NCBI GenBank assembly: GCA_964396025.1
Contig: CAYNBT010000006.1
Coordinates: 1 to 41,678, forward strand
Reading direction: 5' to 3'
DNA: 41,678 nt
Source of the DNA: CAYNBT01 sp964396025
Lineage (GTDB): Bacteria; Patescibacteriota; WWE3; UBA101185; UBA10185
Positions 17,501 to 25,587 of the stretch are shown one piece after another (the stretch's first letter is position 1; the number at the start of each line of letters is the position of its first letter). A model generated the notes under the pieces. It ran no database searches and had not been told where the DNA came from. It saw nothing but the letters and a program-made list of their open reading frames with translations. The position numbers and the translations under genes are program-made.

Positions 17501-17899
17501 ATGTTTTTTTCCGTCTTTATAATAGTTGTAGGGATTAAGATCCCAGCTCATGTCTGCAGTTCCTAAGAACTGGTTTGCCTCATGCCAATCTTCTCTAGCT
17601 TCTTGAGTTAAGCTGTCTGCAGAAAATGTAGGGTTTGCACCAATAACAGTATAGCCGCCAGAAACCTTCATGGAGCTTTTGATGTCACCTATAAAGGTAT
17701 CGTAAAAGAAATTAAGTGGGCTTTTTGGAACACCCGGAAGACCTTGAGTCATCAAGTCGAAATCTCTATCTAATGTTCCAAAAACGTCGAACAGGGGCCT
17801 GAACTCTATACCAAAGCGTTGATACCTAGGTCCGCCACCGCGTGTGGGCTTGCTTCCAGGGTATTGTCCTGATATCGAATAGAATGGGTTAAGTACCAT
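14543..17899 (-). CDS. 1118-aa T4SS-associated protein with degenerate M23-like C-terminus
   Basis: The first 850 residues are a large, mostly helical region without recognisable domains. A strong membrane segment (LFGCGPLVLLAGLGFMGII) lies near 880-900. The C-terminal 150 residues resemble an M23/LytM peptidase: YRPVDLFAAEGAPVYAPYDGDV, then MYFAHN and GAVHAHN. In active enzymes the first motif is H-x3-D; here the His position is Tyr, while the later His and the H-x-H pair are kept. Seven or more cysteines in this domain suggest an extracytoplasmic location. The ATG is six bases after TAGAAT. It is divergent from the VirB6-like gene, so a part in assembly or wall passage of the T4SS-like machine is likely but not shown. 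Confidence 0.65.
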   Translation of the reverse strand: MVLNPFYSISGQYPGSKPTRGGGPRYQRFGIEFRPLFDVFGTLDRDFDLMTQGLPGVPKSPLNFFYDTFIGDIKSSMKVSGGYTVIGANPTFSADSLTQEAREDWHEANQFLGTADMSWDLNPYNYYKDGKKHLWKQVKGVWNNLASYEDLDKNYRKMLMDGFVYGIAPTGIGAGFLTDTFSRGSFRRSAHGRATDDASSLQVGGTNKGFDPVYRVEKEKKRFLYTPEQIVADPALYAKFNASGLSMDEFIAKNKGTITHETKKDVYDTYANAVVNFYTNSDNDKGRRYWDAQLRSRTFDAVGLTYAQMTEDRTAFETIARAKFGLTRQEDIDTAFVTLSGFAKKAEVYATVDAIEKNMGDMAKNLGYVFNEGANPKHMGKIAGLTKDLETNVQQAKDQMNDLAAYYATNGAPELARQFKDQAQELDNYLNNLQTDLLDPLKRGEIKYDGRISAQLMSNRVNKHKNALAGYDVLNEGVKKGFGERVLKEDLQSNLDRNNSVGFYTKDVEGVRRIMIWNQRIENEYIREAYGDLIGHFFGAKFLNTYLYAGRLKGKISSYTPSYAIREILERMHYFGLKVDENYLKDKEYKDMFIAFRPMAWMIKEGPLRNIVANRVTVDIRDKKTGKLIVDKIQTVGGDHFKMAIELGKLKEAGIIDDNMLLAMLGTDLMDPKAKNDLINLLNKTGILGESEESVKKFMGELQQLQAWLKGAGNKLGIYNPDGTLNLSRLYYFDAFLAWVKKRKAAGFDFIDLTRKYAGLMEKLTSTLNRVQSFVGTKAGKFLKPITYIKYAIAEGIADLVSGGIEGASGGLATPVALAVRKVLIGAIVRIEDKVLNGLKAVRNALFKMDFSDFWQAGIESLEKTAQKLAYISLFGCGPLVLLAGLGFMGIISTINPENPAKSPPEDISFSGQGTVVTSGGGIPTGGGSLPDGTWGTGADCPAGTTIMHPLYPSGGGNNECFHGDGYRPVDLFAAEGAPVYAPYDGDVYPYDDSVGGYTVMIFPDNDCLPAMYFAHNRQEGRAEGHVTRGTQIALMSNTGSACKPDASGTCLGAVHAHNAASTSNWFASQDLDVCVVQTYLDLVPGSRCLTSNPDYGGTPCCHRDLPNRNGCSPAANQ

Positions 17900-17905
17900 G
17901 TGCTT

Positions 17906-17911
17906 ATTCTA
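17906..17911 (-). promoter_or_regulatory. -10 element of the 1118-aa gene, leaderless
   Basis: TAGAAT on the minus strand, six bases (aagcac), then ATG at 17899. Confidence 0.6.
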
Positions 17912-17966
17912 ACTAGAAATTGCCTTATTTAAAATACCGAATTATTTTCAATGCAACATATAGGCC

Positions 17967-19361
17967 ATGTTTAGGAAAATGTTGATCAACCTTAAAAAAT
18001 ATGAAACAATTCTTTTGATGCGCAGCATGAGTCGTCTTTTATTAATATCTCTCTTATTTGTTGGGAGTTTTTTTGTGGTTCAGGGCAAGGCGCATGCCCA
18101 AAACGATCCTTGTAACCCTTTATTTGTAACTTCGTACTCAGTCATATCTTGTATCTTCACTAATATTGTGGAAGTGGCTCCTGAGATTGACATCATAAGG
18201 ACAATGATCAATTCTCCTTCAGTTATAATCGTTAACTTTATAATGAGCGTCTTAGCAGACTCATCTTGGGATGAGTTGATTTTGTGCTCCAGAGCCCAAC
18301 AACCCTTTTTGCAACAGTGCAGGGTAGGGGAAACTTCAACATGTGGATTTAGCATAACAAGACAGAATGCCAGAGGAAACGGAAGTTTGTTTGGATTTGC
18401 GCACAAAGTTGGTTATGTCATAAGCCAACCAGATATCCTACCTGTTAATTTAGCTCTATGGTTTAAAGATGAAGTGAAAGATATTCCTGTCTTAGGAGAT
18501 TCCGCCTTTGCACAAACTGTAAACTATCCTAATGTTATCGCCGCTGAATTTGTTTTAACACTCTGGAGGCAATTTAGAAATCTTGCTTACGGATTCTTGT
18601 CCTTAGTCATGATTGTAATAGGAATAATGATTATGGTGAGAAAGAAAGCAAATCCTCAAATGGTAATCACCATGCAAAGCGCTATACCTAGAGTCATAAT
18701 CGCCATGGTACTAATCACCTTTAGTTATCCAATTGGCGCTACTGCCGCATCATTCACGGGACCTTTGATGAAGTTATCAGGAGATGTTCTTGCAGGTGTA
18801 GCTGATTTATGCGCCGGAAGCAATGAACCAGTAAATTTTGGTGGACTTTCATTACTTATTCTTATGTTCCCTATGGTAATGCTTGATACCGGATCAATTC
18901 CTACAGGAATAGGTACAATCACAATATTATCTTTTGTTCTTATGTTCGCTTTATTAATCATGCTTATGGCATTCTTCTCTATGGTGTTGGTTTATATCAA
19001 GATCTTAGGCTCTATTGTCTTTGCGCCAATCAGATTTGCGCTAGGAGCAATACCTGGAAATGAAAGCAATACAATAGATTGGTTCAAACTACTTGCAGCA
19101 AGAGTTTTGAGCATTCCTGCAATGTTCTTTATGATAAGTCTTGCATATAGAATTCCTTTGTACGCTTTTGTCACAGGTTTTGGTGGAACCAACTTCTTAG
19201 GATTCTCTGGAACTTTCATTGCCGGAATATTAGGATCAGCTCAAAACTCATTAATGTGGACAATCGCTCCATTTATAATGCTTATGTTACTTGGACAAAC
19301 ACTTTCCATACCTAAAAAGGTAGAAGAAATGTTCATGGGACCCCCTCAAAGAAAAAGATAA
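17967..19361 (+). CDS. VirB6/TrbL-like polytopic protein
   Basis: The 464-aa product has a signal-like N-terminus (LLLISLLFVGSFFVVQGKAHA), then a soluble stretch with several cysteines, and six or more membrane helices from residue 200 on. The topology and the position beside PrgI and VirB4 genes match the VirB6/TrbL inner-membrane channel subunit of T4SS. The signature RVIIAMVLITFSYPIGA and KILGSIVFAPIRFALGAIPG occur in CPR homologues I recall. Start is uncertain: ATG at 17967 or 18018/18027 (closer to the signal peptide); no SD or good -10 decides it. It is the first gene of the plus-strand block ending with VirB4. Confidence 0.72.
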   Translation: MFRKMLINLKKYETILLMRSMSRLLLISLLFVGSFFVVQGKAHAQNDPCNPLFVTSYSVISCIFTNIVEVAPEIDIIRTMINSPSVIIVNFIMSVLADSSWDELILCSRAQQPFLQQCRVGETSTCGFSITRQNARGNGSLFGFAHKVGYVISQPDILPVNLALWFKDEVKDIPVLGDSAFAQTVNYPNVIAAEFVLTLWRQFRNLAYGFLSLVMIVIGIMIMVRKKANPQMVITMQSAIPRVIIAMVLITFSYPIGATAASFTGPLMKLSGDVLAGVADLCAGSNEPVNFGGLSLLILMFPMVMLDTGSIPTGIGTITILSFVLMFALLIMLMAFFSMVLVYIKILGSIVFAPIRFALGAIPGNESNTIDWFKLLAARVLSIPAMFFMISLAYRIPLYAFVTGFGGTNFLGFSGTFIAGILGSAQNSLMWTIAPFIMLMLLGQTLSIPKKVEEMFMGPPQRKR

Positions 19362-19393
19362 TATTAAACCTTCACCAACTAAGTAATATCAAC

Positions 19394-19399
19394 TATAAT
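19394..19399 (+). promoter_or_regulatory. -10 element before PrgI-like gene
   Basis: TATAAT, nine bases, then ATG at 19409. A start site about seven bases on would leave a leader of two or three bases, nearly leaderless. Confidence 0.5.
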
Positions 19400-19408
19400 T
19401 AGTATTGA

Positions 19409-21004
19409 ATGGCATTAAACGATCAACAGATTACTAATAAACAGCATGCAGTTCCACAAAACATCATGGATGTGGAATTTAAACTGATTGGCGATCTGAC
19501 GATGCGTCAATTTTTTTATCTTCTGGCAACAGGTATATTCTCATATGCGGCGTTTGCACTGCTAGATACATTCTTAAAGTGGTTTATAGTCTTGGGTGCT
19601 GCAGGTCTGGGCATTGTTTTAGCATTTATTCCTATCGAAGATAGAGGTCTGGATGAGTGGATTACTAATTTCTTCAAAGCCATTTATCTGCCAAATCAAA
19701 GAATCTGGAAAAAAGACCCTGTAATACCCTCAGCATTTAATTATCAAAACATAAACGTTGTAAAACAGGAATTGATAACACTGACGCCAACAACCAGTAG
19801 AAGACAACTCGAGGAATACCTTGAATCTTATGGACCTGCAAGAGAAAAAGACCCATTGGATATTCAGGAAGAAGAATATATCAACAAGGTGAGACTTGCA
19901 TTTGCAAACGCACCCGTGTATACGGCGGTAGACCAAACAATAACGTACAAAACTACGCAAAGTGCACCTACACAAAGCGCTGTAATCGTTTCTGATGAGC
20001 CAATTCAGCAAGGCGCAACAACACAACCACCTCAAATAGAACCCAAAAAGCCTGAGACTTCGCCAAAAGAAAATGCACAACAACCTGCACAAGAAAAACC
20101 ACAAAGAGAACGCTTCAAACTCAACTTACCAAAACGAACAGGTACAGAACCAAAACCACTTTTACCAATATCACCCGACAGGCATTCGGGACGAAAATTC
20201 ACCAGTTTACTACCTAAACAAGGAGAAATCATTCTACCTATCAGAGGCGAAAAGATTCTAAAAACACAAGAAGATGATGCGTTGGAAGAAGATGTAAAAA
20301 CCAAGGCAGATCAACTTCTTAAGCTGTTAGGTCAAATAAAAAGAGAAGAAGGTATAACAGATGTTAAAACTCCTCAAACCAAAAACATCGAAAACACTAA
20401 AAAGGAGCCTGAGGTTCAGGTTAGCACAGAAGCTAAAGAACTAGCCGAAAAGATAAAAGACGAAAATACCAAACTTAAAGAAGAGATAACACAACTCCAG
20501 ACAGAGATACAAAAAGAACAGAAACCACAAGAAAAGAGTATCAAAGAACAAATTCTGCAAAGACTGTTACAAAAGCAAAATAAAACGCAAGAAGATTACG
20601 AGGTACTTAAAAAGCAAATCGCGGAACTTCAACAAAAACTTGCAGAAAAAGAAGGTACTGGAGCTAGTGCTAGGGAAGCAACACCAAACTCCAGCGCATC
20701 ACCAAAGTATGCACAGATACAACCGTTAACGACCGAGCCAAACATAATTTCAGGCATTATAAAAGATGATCAGGGAGTTGCTTTAGCAGGAGTAGTTGCT
20801 ATAGTTAAGAATGATCTTGGGGAACCTGTTAGAGCTATAAAGTCAAACAGTCTGGGACAATTCAAGATCACTACGCCATTATCTAACGGTGCATATATAA
20901 TAGATATAGATAAATCTAACGCAACCGGATGCACCTTCGATATAATTAGAGTTAACGCAGACGGTAAGGTTATTCCTCCAATTGAATTTGCAGGAAAAAG
21001 ATAG
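19409..21004 (+). CDS. PrgI-like protein with coiled coil and carboxypeptidase-regulatory-like domain
   Basis: The 531-aa product has an N-terminal PrgI-like module (about 20-105): VEFKLIGDLTMRQFFYLL, two short membrane helices and FIPIEDRGLDEWITNFFKA. PrgI is a VirB3-like inner-membrane part of T4SS. A Pro/Gln/Lys-rich linker follows, then a coiled coil (about 345-430) and a C-terminal beta-rich domain (about 450-531) with ISGIIKDDQGVALAGVVAIV and NSLGQFKITTPL, the pattern of CarboxypepD-reg-like/CNA-B-like folds. PrgI proteins are normally about 100-150 aa, so this one is a large fusion. Four bases separate it from the next gene. Confidence 0.75.
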   Translation: MALNDQQITNKQHAVPQNIMDVEFKLIGDLTMRQFFYLLATGIFSYAAFALLDTFLKWFIVLGAAGLGIVLAFIPIEDRGLDEWITNFFKAIYLPNQRIWKKDPVIPSAFNYQNINVVKQELITLTPTTSRRQLEEYLESYGPAREKDPLDIQEEEYINKVRLAFANAPVYTAVDQTITYKTTQSAPTQSAVIVSDEPIQQGATTQPPQIEPKKPETSPKENAQQPAQEKPQRERFKLNLPKRTGTEPKPLLPISPDRHSGRKFTSLLPKQGEIILPIRGEKILKTQEDDALEEDVKTKADQLLKLLGQIKREEGITDVKTPQTKNIENTKKEPEVQVSTEAKELAEKIKDENTKLKEEITQLQTEIQKEQKPQEKSIKEQILQRLLQKQNKTQEDYEVLKKQIAELQQKLAEKEGTGASAREATPNSSASPKYAQIQPLTTEPNIISGIIKDDQGVALAGVVAIVKNDLGEPVRAIKSNSLGQFKITTPLSNGAYIIDIDKSNATGCTFDIIRVNADGKVIPPIEFAGKR

Positions 21005-21007
21005 TAT

Positions 21008-21706
21008 ATGCCACTTATACAAGCAACAACACAAGAACATTTAGATATAGAAGATGTAAAGGATAATTTGGTCGTACTCAAAAACGGAGCAGTTTGTGCA
21101 GTTATGGAAACAACTGCAGTTAACTTTGATCTGCTCTCAGAAATCGAGCAAGATGCCATCATCGCAGCCTTTTCGATGCTTTTAAATTCCATTACGTTTC
21201 CTGTACAAGTCATCATTAGGTCAAAAAAGCTTGATATCACCAAATACATTGAAAAAGTCATGAGAACAGAAAGACAGATTACGGATCCACTGCTTAAGAG
21301 GCAAGCGGAAGCATATAGAAAATTTATACAGGAGCTAATTCAACAAAACGAAGTACTCTCCAAAAAGTTTTATGTGGTGATTCCTTCAGGGGGAACAATG
21401 ATAAGAGAACCGGGGGCGAATCCATTTGAATTCATTACCAAGTTAATGGGGGGACACAGCAGAAGAACCCACGTGGACGTCGACAAGGCAATCTTAGATG
21501 CACAACCTCAACTAGCACCCAAAACAGATCACATTGTTAAAGAGTTTAATCGAATCGGAGTAAGAACTCGTCAACTAACAACACAAGAGCTGGTAGAATT
21601 GTACTTTGATATTTATAACCCATCCTCTGTACATGGACAGAGAATAAGAGCAAATGTAGATGATTACAAAACAGCAATAGTAAATCCTGCTATATTAGAA
21701 GAATAA
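21008..21706 (+). CDS. TraC/VirB4 N-terminal-like protein
   Basis: The 232-aa product has no membrane segment and resembles the N-terminal domain of TraC/VirB4-family ATPases: DIEDVKDNLVVLKNGAVCAVMETTAVNFDLLSE, then AFSMLLNSITFPVQVIIRSKKLDI. It has no P-loop. It lies between the PrgI-like gene and the ATPase gene with a one-base gap to the latter, so it looks like a split-off N-terminal half of VirB4, a layout I recall from other CPR genomes. It is expected to sit at the cytoplasmic membrane with the ATPase. No SD is visible; translational coupling is likely. Confidence 0.7.
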   Translation: MPLIQATTQEHLDIEDVKDNLVVLKNGAVCAVMETTAVNFDLLSEIEQDAIIAAFSMLLNSITFPVQVIIRSKKLDITKYIEKVMRTERQITDPLLKRQAEAYRKFIQELIQQNEVLSKKFYVVIPSGGTMIREPGANPFEFITKLMGGHSRRTHVDVDKAILDAQPQLAPKTDHIVKEFNRIGVRTRQLTTQELVELYFDIYNPSSVHGQRIRANVDDYKTAIVNPAILEE

Positions 21707-21707
21707 A

Positions 21708-24464
21708 ATGTTTAAATTGCCAAAATTACAATTCTACAAAAAAACACAAACTCAAGAAGCTGCCGCAATTCAAGATCATTTGAATCAGACGGATCACACA
21801 ACAAATAAGCAACCTGCACAAATCTTGGCAGAAGGAATGCTAAATGTACGAGACATTATTTCCCCATCGGCAATTGAAGTAGATTTCAATCATATACGCG
21901 TAGGAAACACTTATTACAGAACGTTATTTATATCAGGCTATCCTAGATTCGTTGGGGCGAACTGGCTCTCACCTGTGATTAATTTTGATCACACGCTAGA
22001 CATTTCAATGTTCTATTATCCTGTCAAATCAAAAGGCATTCTAGACGACTTAAGAAGAAAAATCACAGAAATGGAAGCTACTACAATGTCTAACCAACAG
22101 AAAGGTAAAATAGTAGATCCAGCCGTAGATATTGCTTTGAAAGACGCAAAAGCATTGCAAGAGCAGTTAGTAAAGGGCGTGGAGAAATTCTTCCAATTCT
22201 CGTTTTACATAAGCATTCCAGCCGAAACCATCGAAGAGTTAGAAAATGTCACACGAAAGCTAGAATCCACTTTGGGATCACTCCTGCTTATATCTAAGAC
22301 AGCAACATTACAAATGGAACAAGCTTTTCAAACTACTGTGCCAGTAGCTGCAGACAAACTCTTAGTAACCAGAAACATGGATACTACAAGCCTAGCTACA
22401 ACTTTCCCTTTCACATCTTCTGATTTAACTTCCGACGATGGAATCATGTATGGCATAAACAGACACAACGGGTCTTTGGTGATTTTTGACAGGTTTTCTT
22501 TGGAGAATGCCAACACAGTAGTATTTGCAAAATCAGGTTCAGGTAAATCTTACTTTGTTAAGCTGGAAGCACTTAGATTGATGGTATTCGGAGCAGAAGT
22601 CATGATTATTGACCCTGAGGAAGAATATAGGCCACTAGCAGAAGCTGTAGGAGGCAATTACATAAGTTTTGGCCCTGATTCCCCGCACAAAATAAATCCA
22701 TTTGATCTTTCTGGTATTGCTGTAGAAGGAGAAAACGAATTAGGCCAAAAATTACTTTCTCTGCACACATTACTAAAACTCATGCTCGGTGCTCTAAATC
22801 CAACAGAAGAAGCAATATTGGACAGAGCTTTGATAGAAACTTACAGAATTAAAGGCATAACAACAGATCCAGACACTCAGAGAAACAGAGAACCACCTGT
22901 AATGGAAGATTTATATAAAGTATTGCTAGGCGCTGAAGAACGTGAAGCAAAAGGAATGTCTGAAAGGTTAGAAAAATACATTAGAGGCTCCATGGCAGGA
23001 ATCTTCGATTCCCAATCATCCATAGACTTGGACAGCAAAATGACCGTTTTTTCTACAAAGAGGCTTGAGGAAACCCTAAGGCCCGTAGCTTTCTACATAA
23101 TCCTAGACTTTATATGGACAAGAATCAGAAAAAACCTACGTAAGAGAATTCTGATTGTAGAAGAAGCTTGGTATCTGCTAGAAAACGAAGATAGTGCGAG
23201 ATTTATCTACGGAATTGCAAAACGCGCAAGAAAATACTACTTAGGACTAACCACTATTACACAGGATGTGGGAGATTTCTTAAAATCAGAATATGGAAAG
23301 GTTATTGTTACAAACTCCTCACTACAGATTCTGCTCAAGCAGCATCCGGCAGCTATTGATAGAGTTGCAGAAACTTTCTACCTTTCAGAAGGAGAAAAAA
23401 GATTACTGTTGGCAGCAGATAGAGGCGAGGGGTTGTTCTTTGCAGGTGCAAATCATGTTTCAATCAAGATAAAAGCTTCTGATCAAGAACATAAGCTGAT
23501 AACTACAGATCCAGAAGAAATACTCAAACTAAAAGCCGAAGGCCTTATAAAACAGACTAACATTCCTCCCAGACCTGCATATGTACCTGCACAAAGATAT
23601 GATACCAACAAATATGAAACTTTAGATAAAGAACAAGCTCCACCTGTAGCCCAAACGCAGGCATCACAAAGTGTACCTGCAACACCAAGGACTACCGCAC
23701 CACAAATGCAACAGCCAGTAAGGCCTGCACCACAACAACAACAACCACAACAGCAGCAACAAAACAATAATCTGCCCCCAATAGCACCCGGAAGTCCAGC
23801 TGATCTAAAAAGACGTGCACAAGCACAACAACCTGCACAGGTAACTAGCCAGACACCTAGACCATCTCAGCAGGGAGTACCCAACGTACAAAGCCAAAGC
23901 ACTGCACAGCAGGCAACACCAAAACCTGTTGTTCCACAACAAGCACCTCAACCAAAACCACCTCAACAGCCTATACAACAGACGCAATCTGAAAATGTTT
24001 CTTTTGCACAAAGAATGGCCCAAAAAGCAGGCAATACGGACATTACAGAGAAACTAACCAATCCGGTAGCACCTACTCCTACTCCTACTCCTACTCCTAC
24101 TCCTACTCCTACTCCGGCTTCGACTTCAACTCCTACGTCTACAGCACAATCACCGGCAGCAAGCATAAGCACACCGAATACAAACACACCAATATCATTT
24201 GCAGAAAGAATGGCGGCTAACTCAAACAAGCAAGCTACCGTTACAACTGAGCAGCCCACAAAAGTTACACCTGAAACACCAGCGTCTCAACCAAAAGTAC
24301 TCTCAAACAGCGAACTTCCTGAGTGGGCACGAGTGAACGACGTTACAGACAGTAAAAACACCCCACAGGTAAACGAAGGTAACATAAGCACATTAGGCAA
24401 AGATAATAATCAAGAAGGCGTGATAAGTATTGGAGACGATCAAGGCAAAATAGCTAGTCTATAA
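21708..24464 (+). CDS. virB4: VirB4/TraC-family T4SS ATPase with Pro/Gln/Thr-rich tail
   Basis: The 918-aa product is a VirB4-type ATPase: Walker A FAKSGSGKSYF near residues 272-282, IDPEEEYRPLAEAVGGNYISFGP, Walker B ILIVEEAWYLLE near 480-491, and TTITQDVGDFL after it. VirB4 powers T4SS assembly and substrate transport at the inner membrane. From about residue 630 the protein is low-complexity (Pro, Gln, Thr), with a (Pro-Thr)n run and two copies of a motif SFA[QE]RMA. This tail is unusual for VirB4 and may be an interaction region. Its end is 12 bases from dnaN on the other strand. No VirD4 coupling protein or relaxase is in the window, so secretion or competence is more likely than conjugation. 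Confidence 0.88.
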   Translation: MFKLPKLQFYKKTQTQEAAAIQDHLNQTDHTTNKQPAQILAEGMLNVRDIISPSAIEVDFNHIRVGNTYYRTLFISGYPRFVGANWLSPVINFDHTLDISMFYYPVKSKGILDDLRRKITEMEATTMSNQQKGKIVDPAVDIALKDAKALQEQLVKGVEKFFQFSFYISIPAETIEELENVTRKLESTLGSLLLISKTATLQMEQAFQTTVPVAADKLLVTRNMDTTSLATTFPFTSSDLTSDDGIMYGINRHNGSLVIFDRFSLENANTVVFAKSGSGKSYFVKLEALRLMVFGAEVMIIDPEEEYRPLAEAVGGNYISFGPDSPHKINPFDLSGIAVEGENELGQKLLSLHTLLKLMLGALNPTEEAILDRALIETYRIKGITTDPDTQRNREPPVMEDLYKVLLGAEEREAKGMSERLEKYIRGSMAGIFDSQSSIDLDSKMTVFSTKRLEETLRPVAFYIILDFIWTRIRKNLRKRILIVEEAWYLLENEDSARFIYGIAKRARKYYLGLTTITQDVGDFLKSEYGKVIVTNSSLQILLKQHPAAIDRVAETFYLSEGEKRLLLAADRGEGLFFAGANHVSIKIKASDQEHKLITTDPEEILKLKAEGLIKQTNIPPRPAYVPAQRYDTNKYETLDKEQAPPVAQTQASQSVPATPRTTAPQMQQPVRPAPQQQQPQQQQQNNNLPPIAPGSPADLKRRAQAQQPAQVTSQTPRPSQQGVPNVQSQSTAQQATPKPVVPQQAPQPKPPQQPIQQTQSENVSFAQRMAQKAGNTDITEKLTNPVAPTPTPTPTPTPTPTPASTSTPTSTAQSPAASISTPNTNTPISFAERMAANSNKQATVTTEQPTKVTPETPASQPKVLSNSELPEWARVNDVTDSKNTPQVNEGNISTLGKDNNQEGVISIGDDQGKIASL
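24072..24113 (+). repeat. hexanucleotide repeat (CCTACT)7 in the virB4 tail
   Basis: Seven perfect tandem copies of CCTACT encode Pro-Thr dipeptides. Copy-number change would keep the frame, so tail length can vary without loss of the gene. Confidence 0.95.
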
Positions 24465-24476
24465 GCAGTAAATCAA

Positions 24477-25586
24477 TTACTGAACTCTCAAAGGCATTAT
24501 AATATGAATGTAAGTGTCATCGGACACTGGGCGAAGTACGCCAGCAGAAGTAACTCCCTGTGTTTGGAAAACAAATTTTGTAGTCTTTACATTACTTAAG
24601 ACTTCCATTAGGTACTTCGGGTTAAACGCTATCTCCATAGATTCACCGTCTACTATAGCCTCTATATCGGCACTATGCTCACCTGTTTCCTGTGCAGACG
24701 AACGCAATTTGATGTAACCATTGTTATCAAATTCCAATTTAACTGCATTATTGTCTTCGCTTGTGAAAATGTTGGCAGCTCTCACCGCTTCCAGCAATGA
24801 ATCTGAGTCAAACTCGGCAGTTAAAACATGCTCATTCGGAATAATTCTTTTGTAATCCGGGAAATTTCCTTCAAAAATTCGCGTAGCTACCAAAACATCT
24901 TCAGAATCAAAAATCGCCAGATTGTCATCTTTGTTAAGATAAAATCCCAAAGGTTCTGTGCTGTTTGAAAATATGCGTGTCAGTTCCAACAAGGTTTTTG
25001 CTGGTATAACCAATGAAAAAGACTCTCCGTTACCTTCAAGAGAAATGGTTTTTTCCGAGAGTCTAAATCCATTTGTAGCAGCGATTGTTAATTTACCGTC
25101 GGAGTAATTCAAATTTATGCCGCTGTAAATAGGTCTGGATTCATCAACAGCAGCAGAAAACGCAACGGAGGCTACTGCCTGGGCAAAAGTATGGGCATCC
25201 AGTTTTAGTAAAATGCTGCTTTTAGAAAAATCAGGTAGTGTGGGGTAATCAGAGGCATCTACACTGTTAAATTTTGTTTTGGACTTTGATGAAGCCACAT
25301 GAAGCATGTTACTTGCAAGCTCTACCACCAAGTTACCCGGCGATGTCGTAGAAATAAAGTCTTTTAGTAGTTTGGCGGGCACTGTGATAGTTCCTTCAAC
25401 ATCCACGGACGCTCCAAAACTTGCCACAATAGCAGTGTCTAGATTTGTTGTAGAAAGAGTAACCTTGTTATCCTTGGCGATGATGAGAACATTACTCAAA
25501 ATAGGGAGCGAACTTTTTACCGGAACAGCTTTGGAAACAATATTTAATGTTTTAAGTAAATTTTCCTGAAGGCAGGTAAATTTCAT
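24477..25586 (-). CDS. dnaN: DNA polymerase III sliding clamp beta subunit
   Basis: The 369-aa product has the usual clamp length. It begins MKFTCLQENLLKTLNIVSKAVPVKSSLPILSNVLI and has three repeats; it ends with GVLRPVSDDTYIHIIMPLRVQ, the classic C-terminal P-[ML]-R/L motif. The dimeric ring tethers the replicative polymerase to DNA. Its position is unusual: it is the last gene of the rpmH-rnpA-yidD-yidC-jag cluster, one base after jag, and not downstream of dnaA. No SD is visible before ATG. It is convergent with virB4. Confidence 0.95.
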   Translation of the reverse strand: MKFTCLQENLLKTLNIVSKAVPVKSSLPILSNVLIIAKDNKVTLSTTNLDTAIVASFGASVDVEGTITVPAKLLKDFISTTSPGNLVVELASNMLHVASSKSKTKFNSVDASDYPTLPDFSKSSILLKLDAHTFAQAVASVAFSAAVDESRPIYSGINLNYSDGKLTIAATNGFRLSEKTISLEGNGESFSLVIPAKTLLELTRIFSNSTEPLGFYLNKDDNLAIFDSEDVLVATRIFEGNFPDYKRIIPNEHVLTAEFDSDSLLEAVRAANIFTSEDNNAVKLEFDNNGYIKLRSSAQETGEHSADIEAIVDGESMEIAFNPKYLMEVLSNVKTTKFVFQTQGVTSAGVLRPVSDDTYIHIIMPLRVQ

Positions 25587-25587
25587 A

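Noticed and set aside
24072..24113. CRISPR-like repeat array
   Set aside because: The units are six bases with no spacers and are in frame inside virB4; it is a coding microsatellite.
23483..24259. Minus-strand frames rich in Cys, Val and Gly opposite the virB4 tail
   Set aside because: They are shadows of the Pro/Gln/Thr-rich low-complexity coding sequence.
9225..24464. Integrative conjugative element or prophage
   Set aside because: VirB4-like genes are present, but no integrase, relaxase, coupling protein, direct-repeat ends or phage structural genes are seen; the block lies between glycan and replication genes with similar base use.
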